Of a DNA stretch of 64,000 nt, positions 45,912 to 58,666 are shown piece by piece; the first letter of the stretch is position 1, and each line of letters opens with the position of its first letter. The stretch is taken from contig VCCP01000003.1 in NCBI GenBank assembly GCA_005765155.1, positions 5,270,001 to 5,334,000 of the forward strand. Reading direction: 5' to 3'. Under the pieces are notes generated by a model. The model saw nothing but the letters and a program-made list of their open reading frames with translations. It made no database searches and was not told the origin of the DNA. Origin of the DNA: Zelopaecilomyces penicillatus. Taxonomy: Eukaryota > Ascomycota > Sordariomycetes > Hypocreales > Pseudodiploosporaceae. Both the position numbers and the translations under genes were made by a program.

Positions 45912-48900
45912 GTTGATGGACAATCCTACTGGACAACCCGACAGAAGCTCTGTCTAGAGTCACCGGGCGACCATGAAGCTTGACGCAAGTTCGCGACGAC
46001 CACCGCAGCTGGCGATAGCTGCTGCAGAGTCTCGAACAGCAAAAGCAAAAGGCGTGGGAGAAAGGGAGAGGTGGCCTAGAGGCTAACGTAAGGCCGCGCT
46101 TCAGCTAGAAAAGGTTCTGATACAGGTACCAGAACCACCGGCCCCTTGCGCTGGGCTGTCTGTCGTGCACAGCGAGGGATCTCCTTGCTGCAGGGGCAAG
46201 ACAGTGGGCAGTGGCCTGGAAAGAGGCCTGAACAGTGGACTGGACAGGGACTCCAGACACAAGCGCCGCGCAGAGCCCTGCTGCTGCAGCAAAGTAGGCC
46301 AGGAGAGGACAAAAAAAAAGTGGGCGTAAGCAGGAGGATGGACCTGCGTGGGAAAAAGCAGAGCTGAAAGAAGCTGGGACGGGAGAACAAGGAAAAGAAT
46401 GGAGAAGGAGTGTCGATGTATGTAAAGTAATATGCAGCGAAAGATAGGTATCGAGATTGAGCTGGCTAGCGCGTTGGTGGGTGGGTGGTGGACAGTCTTC
46501 ACGCGGCGTCAGAGCCGATCGATGGCCTCCAGCAGTGTTTTTTTAGTAGTTTTTTTTTCCTTTGTTTTTCTTTTGGCGCCCGCAGAGCTGGGACTGGTGG
46601 TGTTCGTGTGGCCGTTCGAGCCTTGTCGCTTCTTTAAACCAACAAGTGCCTGGGCCGATATTAATATGGCGTGGGGATGGCGAAGCGCTGCAGTGATGGA
46701 CGCGACAGGCCGGCCATTTGTTGATCGTTCCCAATTGGCCGTCGTAGTGGGACAAACCCTGCGCGCTGGATTCCTCGTCACACACCAACCACTGGACCTC
46801 GCAGAAACCCCGGCGCAGGAGAGAAAGAGAGAGGACAGAAAGGAGTGAAAAAGAAGCAGAAGAAGAAGAAGATGGACAAACGCGTCGAGTCGAAAGCGAT
46901 TTTCGCAAAAAGAGAGACGAGGCGCAGTGGTTATTATGTAGAAATAGGCAAAAGATAAATTAGACACCCAAGTACGACAGAAGTACTAGAGTGCAAGGGA
47001 AGGGCAATTGCAAGATGAGAAGGGAGGAGAGCCACCAGCACGCGTGACCCCGAATGCTGAGATCTTGTCTGTCCAGGACGTGCAAAGACGTGACAGGCGT
47101 GACAATCTTGAGGATAGCAGCGATGCAAAGGGAGAGCAATGGCGTATGCCTCTACGAATACGGAGCATTGCTGCGTCGCTGTCTCTGATCATCGGAGAGA
47201 CTACAGTGATGACTTTTCGTGGCACCTACTGCGCACCTACAGCACATCTACGTAAGGTACTCTGTGCAGGTACATAAAACATCTCAGCGCGTGCACATTG
47301 CCTATCTCGGTGGGATATTATCGCCATGTCTCTCTATCTTAGCCACCATCGACACTTTGGGATTGTGACAGTTTGTGTCGTTTGTGCCTACAACTCTCCG
47401 AGTCTCGCATTCTGCTGCACTTCCTCCATTCAGTGGTGAAAACGACTTCTCGTCCTCGCGCGCCACCGCAACAATGAATTGTGCACTAATTAATACCTTA
47501 GTACCTAGAGCGCTGGGATGACATGTGGGAGCGTGCTTTTGGGCGGCGCATGGCGTCGTTAGTGTGCAACGAGTGCGGCCTACCCGATACCAAATGAATG
47601 AAGATGAACAAAAACTGTTGTTTATCGCCAAGAATAGATGTTGCGATTTAGTGGTGATTAGTACTAGCTGATCTTGGTATACGGGATGTTATTTTGCACA
47701 ATGTTACTAGAGTTTCATCTATAGTTGTTTCCTATTACGCGGTTGTCGTCAGCTTTAACTGCTTTTTGGCAACTCGGTTGGATGAAAACGTACAACACAA
47801 TGCCGAGATATTCAACGCTCGCTCCGGGCACCCGCCAGCCCGTGTCAAATGTCATGAGTGGGGCTTGACTGGGTTTTGCAGCCTCCGATGTCAGGGCCAC
47901 GGGCCTCGTGGGAAATGACGTTGGGGCGGAATGACCACCTTACTGACACTGTTGTTACTTGGAGTAATACACCGTGGGACACAATTTGTGTGCTTTGATT
48001 GTGATTTACCGTTCATCCAGTCTGTCCAGATCGAGTTATACAAGGCACGCAGCTCAGACGCTCATATCCGTGACTACATCGTCAAACCACCATCTACCAT
48101 CATCATCACCACTTTCTTCCCCATCAATGTCGCGCGTCTCCCGCGCGCATCATGTAGCAGTACCTCATGTACAACACGGCATCCCGCTGCACATATATAT
48201 GGAGTACTCCATGCGACTCTGCAAGGTACAACCGAGCTCAAAGTAGCAGTCTGACCCGCACGCATCGCACAAAGGTCACAATTTGCTTCACCGCGCCGCC
48301 TCAGTCCCACAACCTGGAGAATATTAGCAACTACTTTACTCTCTCTCTACTTTACACACACCTAGCGAATTCTAAAAATCTCTTTAAATTTCTAGCATTC
48401 CTTAGCAATATAGCTATACACAGAAATGAATAAAAACATCAGTCCTGTAAACTATCCAAGTCCTCTTATAAAGCTGAAGGGGTTCACACCATCGGTGTTT
48501 ATTTTCACCCTGTTTGGTGGGCAAGCGATTTACATAAGCAGCGATAAATGGCGTCTGAAACATTGCTCCACCCACTGGTATCACCTACAGTAGAACAGCC
48601 GGCTGTCTCAAAACGCCAAAGTGATAAAACCTATGATTAATGTGCTACAGTGACGTGTAGAGCGCGAATGCATTGATTCTGTGATGAAGCAATTGCTTTT
48701 TCACTTACAACTACGCAGCTGGTGTGACGGACAACTCCAGATGAGATCGCGTACGACCTAGCACACAAGATTGGGGGTTCATTATGTGCCTGTCTGTGCA
48801 GATACGGAGCCCAGGCACGGAGTAGCGGGTCTGTGGGATGTTGCACCAGCTCGGCGAGTCAAGGGCTTTGCCCAGCAGGGCAGTGAGACTGAGAACCTCG

Positions 48901-49379
48901 TCGTCGAAGGATTGAGAGAGGCTGATTGGCTGCGGATTGCCCTTTGGGAGCTCCTTGGTGGAAATGAAATGGTTATGCGAGAGACCAGCTGGATCGATAT
49001 GGAGATGAGCAGAGACGTCCATTGGGCTATTATCTGTACCTGCATGTTGACGCAGTTATGAAGTTATTATTGGTATGTTCATTTACCTTGTTGGTGCGGT
49101 AAAAGCCGTTACACAAAAAGTTATTCACAACTGCCACTGGTTCCACTTCTCCAACATTCTAGAACCCTAGCCACCGCCACATTACTCAGCGATCGAGCAT
49201 GTGGCTGACGCAGCTTCCAAATCTCCAACATGAATTGTACGTAGAGCTCCATCTTATCTATGTTATCGACGTCATTCCAATTCGAAACTCCAAAACAAAA
49301 CCAACAGATTTCGGGCGATTTCGTAAGAGTCTTTGCCATTGTCATACCCAGTAGAGACTGCGACAACTTCGAAGATACA
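45912..49379. other. Long divergent intergenic region between apsA and cwc24
   Basis: About 3.5 kb. The part next to apsA (46-47 kb) is GC-rich with many chance frames on both strands. The only frame with somewhat protein-like composition is on the plus strand, 48840-49061 (contains EADWLRIALWELLGGNE), but it lacks an ATG, domain or convincing splice partner, so it is not called. No RNA gene recognised. A T-run tract lies at 46540-46570. Confidence 0.4.
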
Positions 49380-50459
49380 ATGGATGCAGCCGCAGCTGCT
49401 CCCGTCGCCCTCTTCAAAAAGAGAGGCGCCAAAGGCAAGGCAAACTTGAGGAAGCGACCCGCGACGCCTCCTCCAGCCAACAGCGACAGTGAGAGCGACT
49501 ACTCATCCTCAGAAGACGAATTGGGTCATCGGATAAAACGGCGTAAGAAGACAGTTGCCATCACTGCCGCATCAAAAGCTTCAACAAGCAGGGGAAAGGA
49601 TTTGACAGCGACGGCCTACACGGCTGACAGGAGCGCTCCAATCGCCAGCGCGAATGATGCAACCAAGCAGACAAACTGGTACGATGAAGATTCAACGGGA
49701 GCATTATCAGCGAAAAATCTCTTAGGGTCCGCCAGAACAATATCAAATGAAGCGCAGGCTGATGGCACATACAAGGGTCTCGCCAACCAGACCTCGTTCA
49801 TCCAGAAGAACCCCGATGCACCACAACGAAGCGTGGGCCCAATAAAAGCACCAACAAATATCAGGACAATTACAATCACAGATTATGCGCCCGATACGTG
49901 CAAAGACTATCGAATCACTGGGTATGTCACCCTTCCCGACTCCCTCTCCATTCTGCTATAACAGACCTTACTAACTATTGGTAACAGATTCTGTGGATTC
50001 GGAGATAACTGCAAATACCTACATTCACGAGAGGACTACAAGGCTGGATGGCAACTCGATAAGGAGTGGGAGAGCGTCACAAAGGGAAAGAAGAACCTAG
50101 GAGGCACAGTCATGGCCAGCGCAAACCGGGATAGTGGAGCAGCGGGAGACGATGACGATGACGATGACGCCGCCATACTGGAAAACATACCATTTGCCTG
50201 CATCATTTGCCAGGAGTCCTACAAAGAGCCCATCATCACAAAATGTGGGCATTACTTCTGTGAATCATGCGCGCTGAAGCGGTACAGAAAGGACCCGACA
50301 TGCGCAGCATGTTCGTCGGGCACAAACGGCGTTTTTAACTCTGCGAAGAAGCTGAAGAAGCTGCTTGAGAAAAAACGTGACCGAGCTGCAAAGAGGAGGC
50401 AAGCAGCCATTGACGCGGGCGAAGAAGTTAGCGATGAAGAGGAGGGAGAACAAGAGTAA
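49380..50459 (+). CDS. cwc24: Pre-mRNA splicing factor Cwc24 (CCCH zinc finger + RING), 337 aa
   Basis: Homologue of yeast Cwc24, fission yeast Cwf24 and human RNF113A, a spliceosome component that binds the 5' splice site in the activating complex. Exons 49380-49921 and 49988-50459 join in phase to 337 residues. N-terminus has a basic patch (FKKRGAKGKANLRKR) and an acidic Ser stretch. CCCH finger C-x8-C-x5-C-x3-H starting at Cys174, split by the intron. RING finger of the C3HC4 type (CIICQESYKEPIITKCGHYF...) in the C-terminal third, followed by a Lys/Arg helix and an acidic tail. The ATG at 49380 is preferred over an upstream in-frame non-ATG extension. Confidence 0.95.
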
Positions 50460-51012
50460 TGATGCTGAATTATATATAGAACAAAGAACAAAGTACCCAC
50501 AAAACATATGATCTCAAGGCTATCTCAGATGTGGAATTGACATCTGCAATGAAATGACTTGCCCATCTATTTCCGCATGCAACTCGCCACTAGCTTTGGT
50601 CGGTGCATCATGCTCCAAGTATCGAACTGACCATCCTACAAAGCCTCCTCCTCGAGAATGACCAAGCACATCATCCATAATAGATGATTTCCTTTCTTAA
50701 AGAACAAAAAAGGTGAAAGGAGCCATTGTACAGTTGTGAAGGGACAAACAGAGTGACATGGGGGGGAACGTGCCTCAACAGCAGTGACGGCGACTGGCAG
50801 AAAGAACTGATCTGTTTGTGATTCACAGGGCGGCAGGAGATCCCTATACTGCGAAGAGCAATTCGTTATTAAGAATCCAAGTGCTTCTTATATAAACGCC
50901 AGCCTGAACCCGACAACTTCCTCAATCCCAATCACTTCCAAGCTTACACTCTTCTCCACAACCAGAACGTTCTTGATCTACCCATCTTCGGAAAGCACAC
51001 TCAACATCTACG
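50460..51012. other. Intergenic
   Basis: About 550 bp with no gene. It holds the cwc24 3' UTR and the promoter and CA-rich leader of the next gene (TATATAAA-like motif at 50889-50895). Confidence 0.5.
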
Positions 51013-51549
51013 ATGCCTACCGCTATCTCGAAACCTGAGTAAGATTCCCTTTCCAATGCAACAACAATCTATCCTATTTTCTTTTCCTACACCCACCAGG
51101 AAAGCTGTTTGTTTACCAAAGATTTCCTCTTCATTTCCCCTTCCGTGTGCTTGAACACGCGCCCCAGCTCAGTCACTTCTATTACGTTGTGTTCTAGTCT
51201 TTTCTTACAAACTGTTTGCTAACCACCCAGCCTCTCTTACAGTCGTCTCAATGCCAACATGCTCGACCTTAACCCAAGCCAGTTCAATTTCATGGTCGTC
51301 GCCGAAGATGACGCTCAATGCATCCAGGATATCTCCAAGGAACTACCAGAACAGCCTTTCTGGGCCAGCTACAAGATCCTCGATGAGAAGCGTGATTGGC
51401 TTAGCATAGGCTTTGTCGGCGAAAAAACAGAGGGAGTGGTTCCTGACGAATTCACAAAGTTTCAAACTTTTCTTGCTTCGCGAGGATTTGGGCTCGTTGG
51501 GCGAACTATGTGGGGGGCTCAGCGGTTTGAGAAGGTGAAGATGTGCTAA
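51013..51549 (+). CDS. Small hypothetical protein, 110 aa
   Basis: Not recognised. Exon 1 is 51013-51038 (MPTAISKP), then a 204-bp intron (donor GTAAGA, acceptor CTTACAG), exon 2 51243-51549. Phase is right and gives DRLNANMLDLNPSQF at the junction. The protein is soluble-looking, alternates beta-like and helical patterns (FMVVAEDDAQCIQDI, FWASYKILDEKRDW), and has no signal or membrane segment. The leader is CA-rich and the intron CT-rich, as in well-expressed fungal genes. An alternative start at the Met of exon 2 would give about 97 residues. Confidence 0.7.
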
Positions 51550-51842
51550 GGTCGCTTCAGTTGTCGAGGTGGTGATGCATACCGGTTAGTCTTGTCTTAG
51601 GCTTGCTAGAGGATCATACATCATGGCTAGCTAAGCTTTGTTTGGCTCTTCCAATATGGAGTTTTCACCGTTACCATAGTGAACTTCTCCTACCAAACCA
51701 AAACATCTACCGTATACTAAGCACAAATCTCATAACTAGGCAATTCCAACTCTCCACGATGTCAATTGGTATTCACTTTAATTCACATTGGAAGGCGAGG
51801 AGGCGTGGGTAGAATTCTCAGTATTGAAAAATATAATTATGC

Positions 51843-53858
51843 TTAGCTATGCACCATGGTCTCTGCTACTGCATTAGTCTGAGCTTCCACGCCGTCGAGA
51901 TCTGTTTCATCGGCACATCTTCCCACCGAGGAATTGCTCCCATGCGTCACATCATTAGAGGCCGAATCAACAGTGACTTCGCCAGGAAAAAATGCCATTG
52001 CTCTAGGCGTCATAGGGTTGAAGCTGGCCATCGTCACTCGGCGCTCTGGCCGTGATATGGCTTGGAGATTCTCAACCGAGGGGATGCTGGTGCTTGATTT
52101 AGTCTCAGGTAAACCAGCAGACTTGTTGGGTATCGGGGCAGTGATTACCCCGGAAGATGCCGTTCCTGCCGCCGCATGCCCCTTCACATGATCCAATCCC
52201 CTCTCACGGTGTCTAGAACTTGAGGCAAAAATTTCAGGCTCAGAGTGCGCTTTAGGTGATAAGCCTTCAGATGGTGGCAATCGACGAAGAGAAGGAGGTG
52301 TATCGCTGGTGAGTTCTCCATCTGAAAGAGACTGTCTGCCATGAACAGGACAGTTGGGACAACTGATCACCTCAACTCTTTCAAATTCTACCGGAGCTTG
52401 ACCTTGGGATGACCGGCGTCCCTGTCGGGAACCATGATCTTGAGACGGACGTCTAGCGCTTTGAGTCTCCTGATTTTGGCAGTGACGTCTTCCAATTCGA
52501 GTGTGGAGCATGCCATTTCGTGTTGAATCGGCAGAAGTAGCACGCTCAGACCCTGGATCCGGCGCAGTTGTGTCCGACGGGGATGGCTTTGGTTTGGGTT
52601 GACGGCCACGACTAGCGGCACCCGATGACGGCCTTTGTATATCGGGTTTTGCCGACGTGGATTGAATCGGATGATGAAAACCCGGGTGAGGATTACAAGC
52701 TTCATTAGGAGTGGTGTTGGAGGGGACACTATTGCTACGCTGATGACCAATTTGTATCATAGGACGGCGGTAGTACTCACGAGCAACAGGCGTCGGAATC
52801 ATCGGTCGACCTAACCCAGTCTCAAGAATACCAGGACTTGCAGCAATGTAAATAGTCTGCTGTTGATCATGTGGATGGCTCGCATTGCCAACTACACGGT
52901 TCTGGCTAGAGGCTCGTGGCTTCGGTGTTGACGACTGGCCAGGAACTGGCGTGGCGTTGGAAGATTCGGCATGCATGCGACTGCGGGACTCAGCCCGTTG
53001 GAAAATTTGCCCGAGTTGATGTAGTATTGCAGACGAAGAAGCCTCAGGCTGTCCGAGAGAGGATTTGGATCTCTCCCTCATCCCCGAGCGACTGGCATTA
53101 CGCGACTATGGCGAAGATGGCCGTGCAATGTTTTGGTCGTCATGAGCAGCGTTTGGATTTTGAGTACCAGCAGCTGATCGTGATGTTCGTGTTTTGTTTG
53201 ATGATGTATTGGGCTGTGGGGATTGTGAGTTATGTTGTCTGATCCCTAACAAAGCTGGATCAGAGTTCGGATCGGTCGTTCTTGTCATTTCTACTCCCAG
53301 GCCTGGGCCCTGGATTCAGGGCCGACCATAGGAAAGGTTCCGGCTCCCTCCCAAGCGGTGTGCCGGGAACAAGAGGTCCACTTGCGATGGCAGCACTAAA
53401 TGCATCGTCAGTATCGCAGGGCGATCGCCAGACCCATCGCGGAGATACTGGAGACACATCGTCAAAGGGGTTGTTGGGCTGAAGTTGTCATGGGGATGTG
53501 TGATTCGAACATCTCCATAAATTCGCGTCTCCGATCTCAATGAGTTTGACGGGTAGCTGCTGAGTGGCGCACCATTGTGTGGATATGATGTGCTATCTTG
53601 AGGTGGTTGTGGATTGGATCGAATTGTTCTCGTTGATACCTCGGATTCGTTGAATTTAACAAACTGCATAGACCTTTCTGGTATCTCATAGGCAACAACA
53701 ATTGGCTGTTCCGAAGCTGTTATATGGAACTGGATATGTGGAGGTTGGCAAGAGGATGATAAGCTATGGGCAGACAGCGCTTCGTTCTCGACTCGAGTTC
53801 GAATGCAAAATACGATAATAATCTCGTCTTGTTCCTCGGATCGAATCAGTGGCTCCAG
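51843..53858 (-). CDS. Ser/Pro-rich protein of unknown function, exon structure unresolved
   Basis: The last exon is clear: an open frame from about 53081 to the stop at 51843, over 400 residues, disordered, Ser/Pro/Gln-rich, with one Cys/His motif (SCPNCPVHG) and a basic Arg/Ser segment. Upstream, coding-like segments lie in three frames. From 53858, LEPLIRSEEQDEIIIVFCIR to MQFVKFNESE; around 53470-53270, NNPFDDVSPVSPRW to NDKNDRSEL; around 53310-53105, a frame ending in TAG at 53106-53108 and continuing open after it. A donor GTATCA at about 53637 and an acceptor CTTCAG at 53480 would join the first two. I could not find good signals for the rest. It may be a multi-intron gene or one with inactivating changes. 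No start codon was identified. Confidence 0.5.
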
Positions 53859-55047
53859 TCACGCCACCAAATATGTTGATTTGTCTCTATTAGGTTAGTG
53901 GACATTTTAGTAGACTGTTAACACCGTTTTGATGTCATTCAGACTATCGAGACAATTACTGAATCAATGTCGACCCCTGATATTTGATACGCCAACCCGT
54001 TTTGAGGCGCTTCGAACTTGTGCGGGCTGTTGGATGTTAGTGAGAATTGCCTTGAAAGTTCTCTTGGCCGCCAACATATACTCGACATCCATGCCTAGCG
54101 GCGCTAATTGTAGCTATGACAGAAAGTCTAGAGAACGATTGAAAGGGATACTCAAAATATCTAATTGAGGTATTTCCAAGATCGAGCAGAAAACCAACAA
54201 AGAAACTGTGATTACCTTAAAGGGCCTCACATTCGTCTGTATAACAATAATGTGGCTTAAACCGTCTCGCCGTCTCCGTTGAAGGAAATAGCAGATCTGT
54301 GATGCTCGAGATGAGTGGGCTAATGGGGAAACATTAACCTTTCTAGATACCTTGAACGTCCCATACCACCTTAGGTAAGGAAAGCAAGACTGGAAGCTAC
54401 CTACACTCGGCGGAAATTTGGCGGCTTCGCTTGATCGGGCACCTAGGTAAGTATTCAGTGCCACTGGATAAGTACTAGGTAGGTAGGTAGGTAGGTACTA
54501 GGTCCTTTAGGTATTTACGTATAGTAGGGGCAAGTACTGTAAGAATGACGATCGTGCCCTATCAGTAAACGCGGGTTAATGGAACACATATAAATTGGCT
54601 TGGGCGCCATCGTCACTACTTGTCTGGTGCTGTACCAAGTTTAGGCAGAGGGAAAAAAAATTGGAGATGGTCTAAAGACCCGAAATATTTATTCCTTAGA
54701 ATAACTGCTTAAGACTACCTTAGGTATTGCACCATCTAGTACGCTTTCACACGATGTTCATGTCAAGTTTCGTTGGACAGGTCAGGTGACTTGGTACTGA
54801 GAGGGGCCAACCAAATATCTCCTAGTTATAAAGCCGCTATTTACCCGTTAGCCGACATTTATCCTTATACAGTACGCTATAACATAGCGCACCTCCCCAT
54901 ATGTGTACCGCCAATTACTATCATGAGGCAACATGGATGTTGATACTAATGTGACGTTACTTGGAATAATAAGTCACGTAGGTTGATGCCTGGGAATCCT
55001 AGCTCACTTCTACGCGTTGTGGCAAGCTCTGCATCGCTGTCATCAAG
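53859..55047. other. Intergenic with GTAG microsatellite
   Basis: About 1.2 kb without a gene. A short (GGTA)5 tract at about 54477-54497 lies in a TACCTAGGTA-rich patch (54440-54530), typical of some fungal promoters. Left of it, short frames only. Confidence 0.5.
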
Positions 55048-55905
55048 ATGAGAGTGACACACCCGCAACTTGTTCAGGGATTTCTGAGCCGGAGCTTGGA
55101 TGAGCTTAAGAGGCGCTCCCGTGTAGGTATGCTTTTGTGACGACATATTCCACACCTACCAAGTGCTAATAGAATTGACTGACTAGCATGGAAACTGGAT
55201 GCTGTGAGAGGCCCATCAGGTCCTCGGCATCTTTACGGTTTTGACAATACTGAGTCGGTTCAAAATTGCATCCTCATGTCCGATAGCCTCATCGGTGGTT
55301 CCTCCCACAGCCATCTAGATTTTATCTCTACACCTCAGCCAACGATATCTACTTCCCATTCTCCTACAGATATCAACCCTGCATTCTACACTCGATTTCA
55401 CGGCCATATTTCAACATCGCTTCCCGACGACCGACTCAATGTCCAGCGTAGCGGATACGCCGCCTTTCGCACACCTGATCAACGCGCAACCATGTTTGGC
55501 CACTCTGTTTGGGATATTGATCCTTACAACTATCTTGCCCTCCGAGTGAAGTCGGACGGGCGAGCCTATTTCATTAATCTCCAGACGGACGCAGTCGAGC
55601 CTACAGACCTTCATCAGCACCGCCTTTTTGCAAAACATCCTGGACAATGGGAAACAGTGTTGATTAAATGGAACGACTTTGTGCGAACAAACTACGGATT
55701 TGTTGTGGAACCACAAACGGAGCTCTTGAGGCAGAAGGTACGGACTGTGGGTGTTGGATTAACAGACAGGAAACAGGGCCCATTTGAACTGTGTATCGAG
55801 AGAGTTTGGGCGACGAATGACATTGAAGATGGGGAAGCAGCATTGGATGTCAATCCTGAGGAAACTCAATTGAAAAACCGAAAAGGAGAGAAGATACAGT
55901 GGTAA
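55048..55905 (+). CDS. CIA30-family protein (NDUFAF1 homologue), complex I assembly, 265 aa
   Basis: Homologue of complex I intermediate-associated protein 30, a mitochondrial chaperone for NADH dehydrogenase assembly. Exon 1 55048-55126, a 60-bp intron (GTATGC...GACTAG, branch GCTAAT), exon 2 55187-55905; 265 residues. Splicing gives RSLDELKRRSRVAWKLDAVR at the N-terminus, matching the family, then the CIA30 fold: LYGFDNTESVQNC, MSDSLIGGSSHSHLDF, and the Trp/Phe-rich strands WETVLIKWNDFV near residue 185. The C-terminus is acidic. It is near apc5, cox13 and apn2, a neighbourhood known around fungal MAT loci. No classical mitochondrial presequence is obvious, though the first 25 residues are basic. 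Confidence 0.9.
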
Positions 55906-56157
55906 TTGTGGCAAAATACCCAGGGAATACATCATTGAGATTAGGACAATGTGTTGGGCATGGTACGGGCGTCAGGGTAAATGGGGTACTCGGCATATTA
56001 GCAAGACACCTGGAAGGGATTGTACAATTCATAAATTGCCCTATCACTCCACATTCAGGTGGAGATTAAGAGGAGAACCACCGTACTCGTATATGGGAAA
56101 TGTTTGAGCTAGTGTGATCTGCTAAAGATAAGACATCTATCTTCGGTTACAGTAAGA

Positions 56158-58666
56158 TCAGCTTGCCCGACTTAGCACATCTGCTCTTTTTCTCAATGCC
56201 ATATATGAAGCTGCATAGTCTGCTGCAAGGGCCTTCTCTCCCAATAGTCGTATGATGGTAGCCTTTTTGGCCATCATTTCGCACTGACAGTTGATATCCT
56301 CAACAGCTGCGAAGTATTCGAAAGATTTCTGTGCTGCCACAGATGCCCGTTTTAAGTATTCCAACCGTTTGCTATGACAAGATTCGCCTGGAGATTCTCC
56401 GATGTGCTGCTTACCGGCAAGTCCCATATTGGCATCGACAAGATGTGAGTATAACTGGGCTATAAGATAGGCCATATCGCACTCTAGGCTACGTGGTAGT
56501 ATGGCGATGAGTAACTCCACCGCAGCTTCAAACTCATCCATTGATATGAGAATTACAGAGAGAGCACCGATGGCTGACCACAAGCTAGGTATTATTCGTG
56601 CCCGGAAAGCTATGTTGGCAGCACGCATCGCGGTAGAAAAGGCACGATGAGGGCGCCCACATTTTTCCAGAAGCGAGATCTTAATCAGATAGAGTCGAAT
56701 TCTGAAGGCAACATCTCTATTATCTGCTCTGAGGATGGACGTCATATTTTCTACCTTCTCAAAAGCAGCTTGCAAATCTCCGCGACGCATTAAACATTCG
56801 ATATGCATCGTGTCTACCATGAAAGCCATATCTGGCTCAAGGTCATCTGCTTTTGACTGTAAAAGCTGACCCAGAATCTGCTCAGCACCACTGAGATTGT
56901 TATGATGCAGATCTCTCTTCAATGATATGGCACCTCGATATTTATGACAGTATTGATTTGACTTCCAAGATCGCAGGGAGTTTTTGTTTAAAGTATTAAG
57001 TACTAGATGTGCTTCCTCGTATGCTCCCCGTTCTAGTAGAGTGAGGCTAAGTCGAGCTATGGTCTTGAGCTCGTCATCAAAGACGGAATGGCTTGCATGG
57101 CACCGTATAAAGTTTTCGCACCAAATTGTTGAGAGAGCGGTTAAGCCCAGCCGATTCCACATGGAGGAGTACAAGGAGAGCTGTGATCCAAACATACTCT
57201 TCATATTACGCTCCACAATGATTTGTGAGCCACGTACCATGTACTCTAGCGAGGTTGCCACGCTATCGCCATTGATGAGTGACATCTTGGCCTCGCTCAA
57301 GAGAACAGAGCTCCATAGTGTCCACATGCCTGTCTCCTTAGCCTTGACTCGAAGAAAAGCCAAAGTCTGTTTCCCGGTGCTAAGTAAGCTGTCGGACTCT
57401 AGATCACGTACAATATCGGGATGGGCTCGTCCAAAATGGAACAGCCAATTCATTGCAAAGTTGAGACAGGTCATGTCTCGATTTTCTCGCGCAGTGGTGA
57501 CTGTCTCGAGCATAGCCGCCACGGCTTCTTTGTGGCAGCCAAAATCGGCCTGCAGGACTGCAAGATTCATGAGGGCGTATTGGTAGAAAAGGCGATCGCG
57601 ATATTGCATGGTGTAGTCGAAGTATCGATGGAGGTCATCAAAGGCTGTTGGGTAATCTCCAGCGCGCCAGGCATCAAGGAATCTTCATTTCTCTAACTTA
57701 GCATATGTAGCTTCATGGCAACGCTCAAACGAGATCAGATGGGGGTTGACCAACGTGAGGTAGTGTGTGAGACTAGGAACCACTGAGCTATCGCCAAGCA
57801 GGTCATGGAATTGGTGTCGTATCTCAAGAGGAACCCTGTTACCATATTCTGCGAATGGTCAGTATTCGAGAAAGTAAGACAATGCTGACGAGCTACGCAC
57901 TTTGCATCTGTTCAATCTGAAAGTCGAGCAAACTTTCAATGTCGTCAATGCTCACAGAGATGGTTGCTGAATGATCTCCAACGAGCATATCTCCATAGAC
58001 AACAGACGTCAGGTCTAGAATATGCTCCGGCCCCCAATCTTCATCTTGTTCGCCGAGTAATAGCACGTTGTCAAAGCTAAGTCGTCCAAAATTAGGATCC
58101 TTTCGTCGCAGGTAATGAGCTGTAGATTGTCGGTATCGAACAAAGTCTTTCCAAAGCTCAGCACAGTCATGAAATTGAAGTCGCTGGTACTCTAGCCGTG
58201 CTCTGCGGATGAAGGCGCCAAATGGCGAAGTATGGGATAACTTGACGCAAGTGTCCGGTGCATCTGAAGCCTGCAGTTCCTCCTTCCCAATTTCATCTTT
58301 CGTTCTACCAAGCATCAATGTAAGTCTATCAAAGAAGTCTTGCAAAGCATGGAGCGAGTTGATGTCCCAAAGCTTGTTTAGAAACTGATCCCAGAGTCGT
58401 CTTCCCGGCATACCCATGACGAAAGGATAACTGCCGAGCAGCTTCTCAAAGTCTTTGACAGTGATTACAAGGCCGACGGCGCGCTCGGCTTTGCTCCATC
58501 TATGTGCCTGACCAGAGGGGTGGCCTGTTGAGCCATGATGATCAATTAGGTGCGAGGCAATGAATGATAGTATAGGTAGTATCGCATCATTTGGCAAGGT
58601 CTCCTTGACATAGAGCTCTAGCAAGGCCAACAAGCCAATTTTTGCAGGAGTCAGATACCGTCCCAT
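56158..58666 (-). CDS. apc5: Anaphase-promoting complex subunit 5 (Apc5), 794 aa
   Basis: TPR-containing scaffold subunit of the APC/C ubiquitin ligase. Exons 58666-57901, 57848-57755 and 57682-56158 join in phase to 794 residues. N-terminus MGRYLTPAKIGLLALLELYV is typical of fungal Apc5; the ATG at 58666 is chosen over an upstream in-frame extension. The block HYLTFLDAWRAGDYPTAFDD with LHRYFDYTMQ is the family hallmark. It forms only if a 72-nt intron (57754-57683, donor GTTGGT, acceptor ATGAAG) is removed; otherwise a TGA at 57687-57685 interrupts the frame. TPR-like helices continue to the end. Neighbour of cox13 and apn2, as in many ascomycete MAT flanks. Confidence 0.9.

Noticed and set aside
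48771..49061. Plus-strand frame with somewhat protein-like composition
   Set aside because: No ATG, no domain and no clear exon partner; both strands are open. Left unassigned.
54477..54497. GGTA microsatellite as a possible telomere-like tract
   Set aside because: Only five units, wrong sequence for the fungal telomere repeat (TTAGGG), and within ordinary gene-containing DNA.
57685..57687. In-frame TGA inside apc5 (suggesting a pseudogene or readthrough)
   Set aside because: A 72-nt intron (57683-57754) with matching phase removes it and restores the conserved HYLTFLDAWRAGDYPTAF block.
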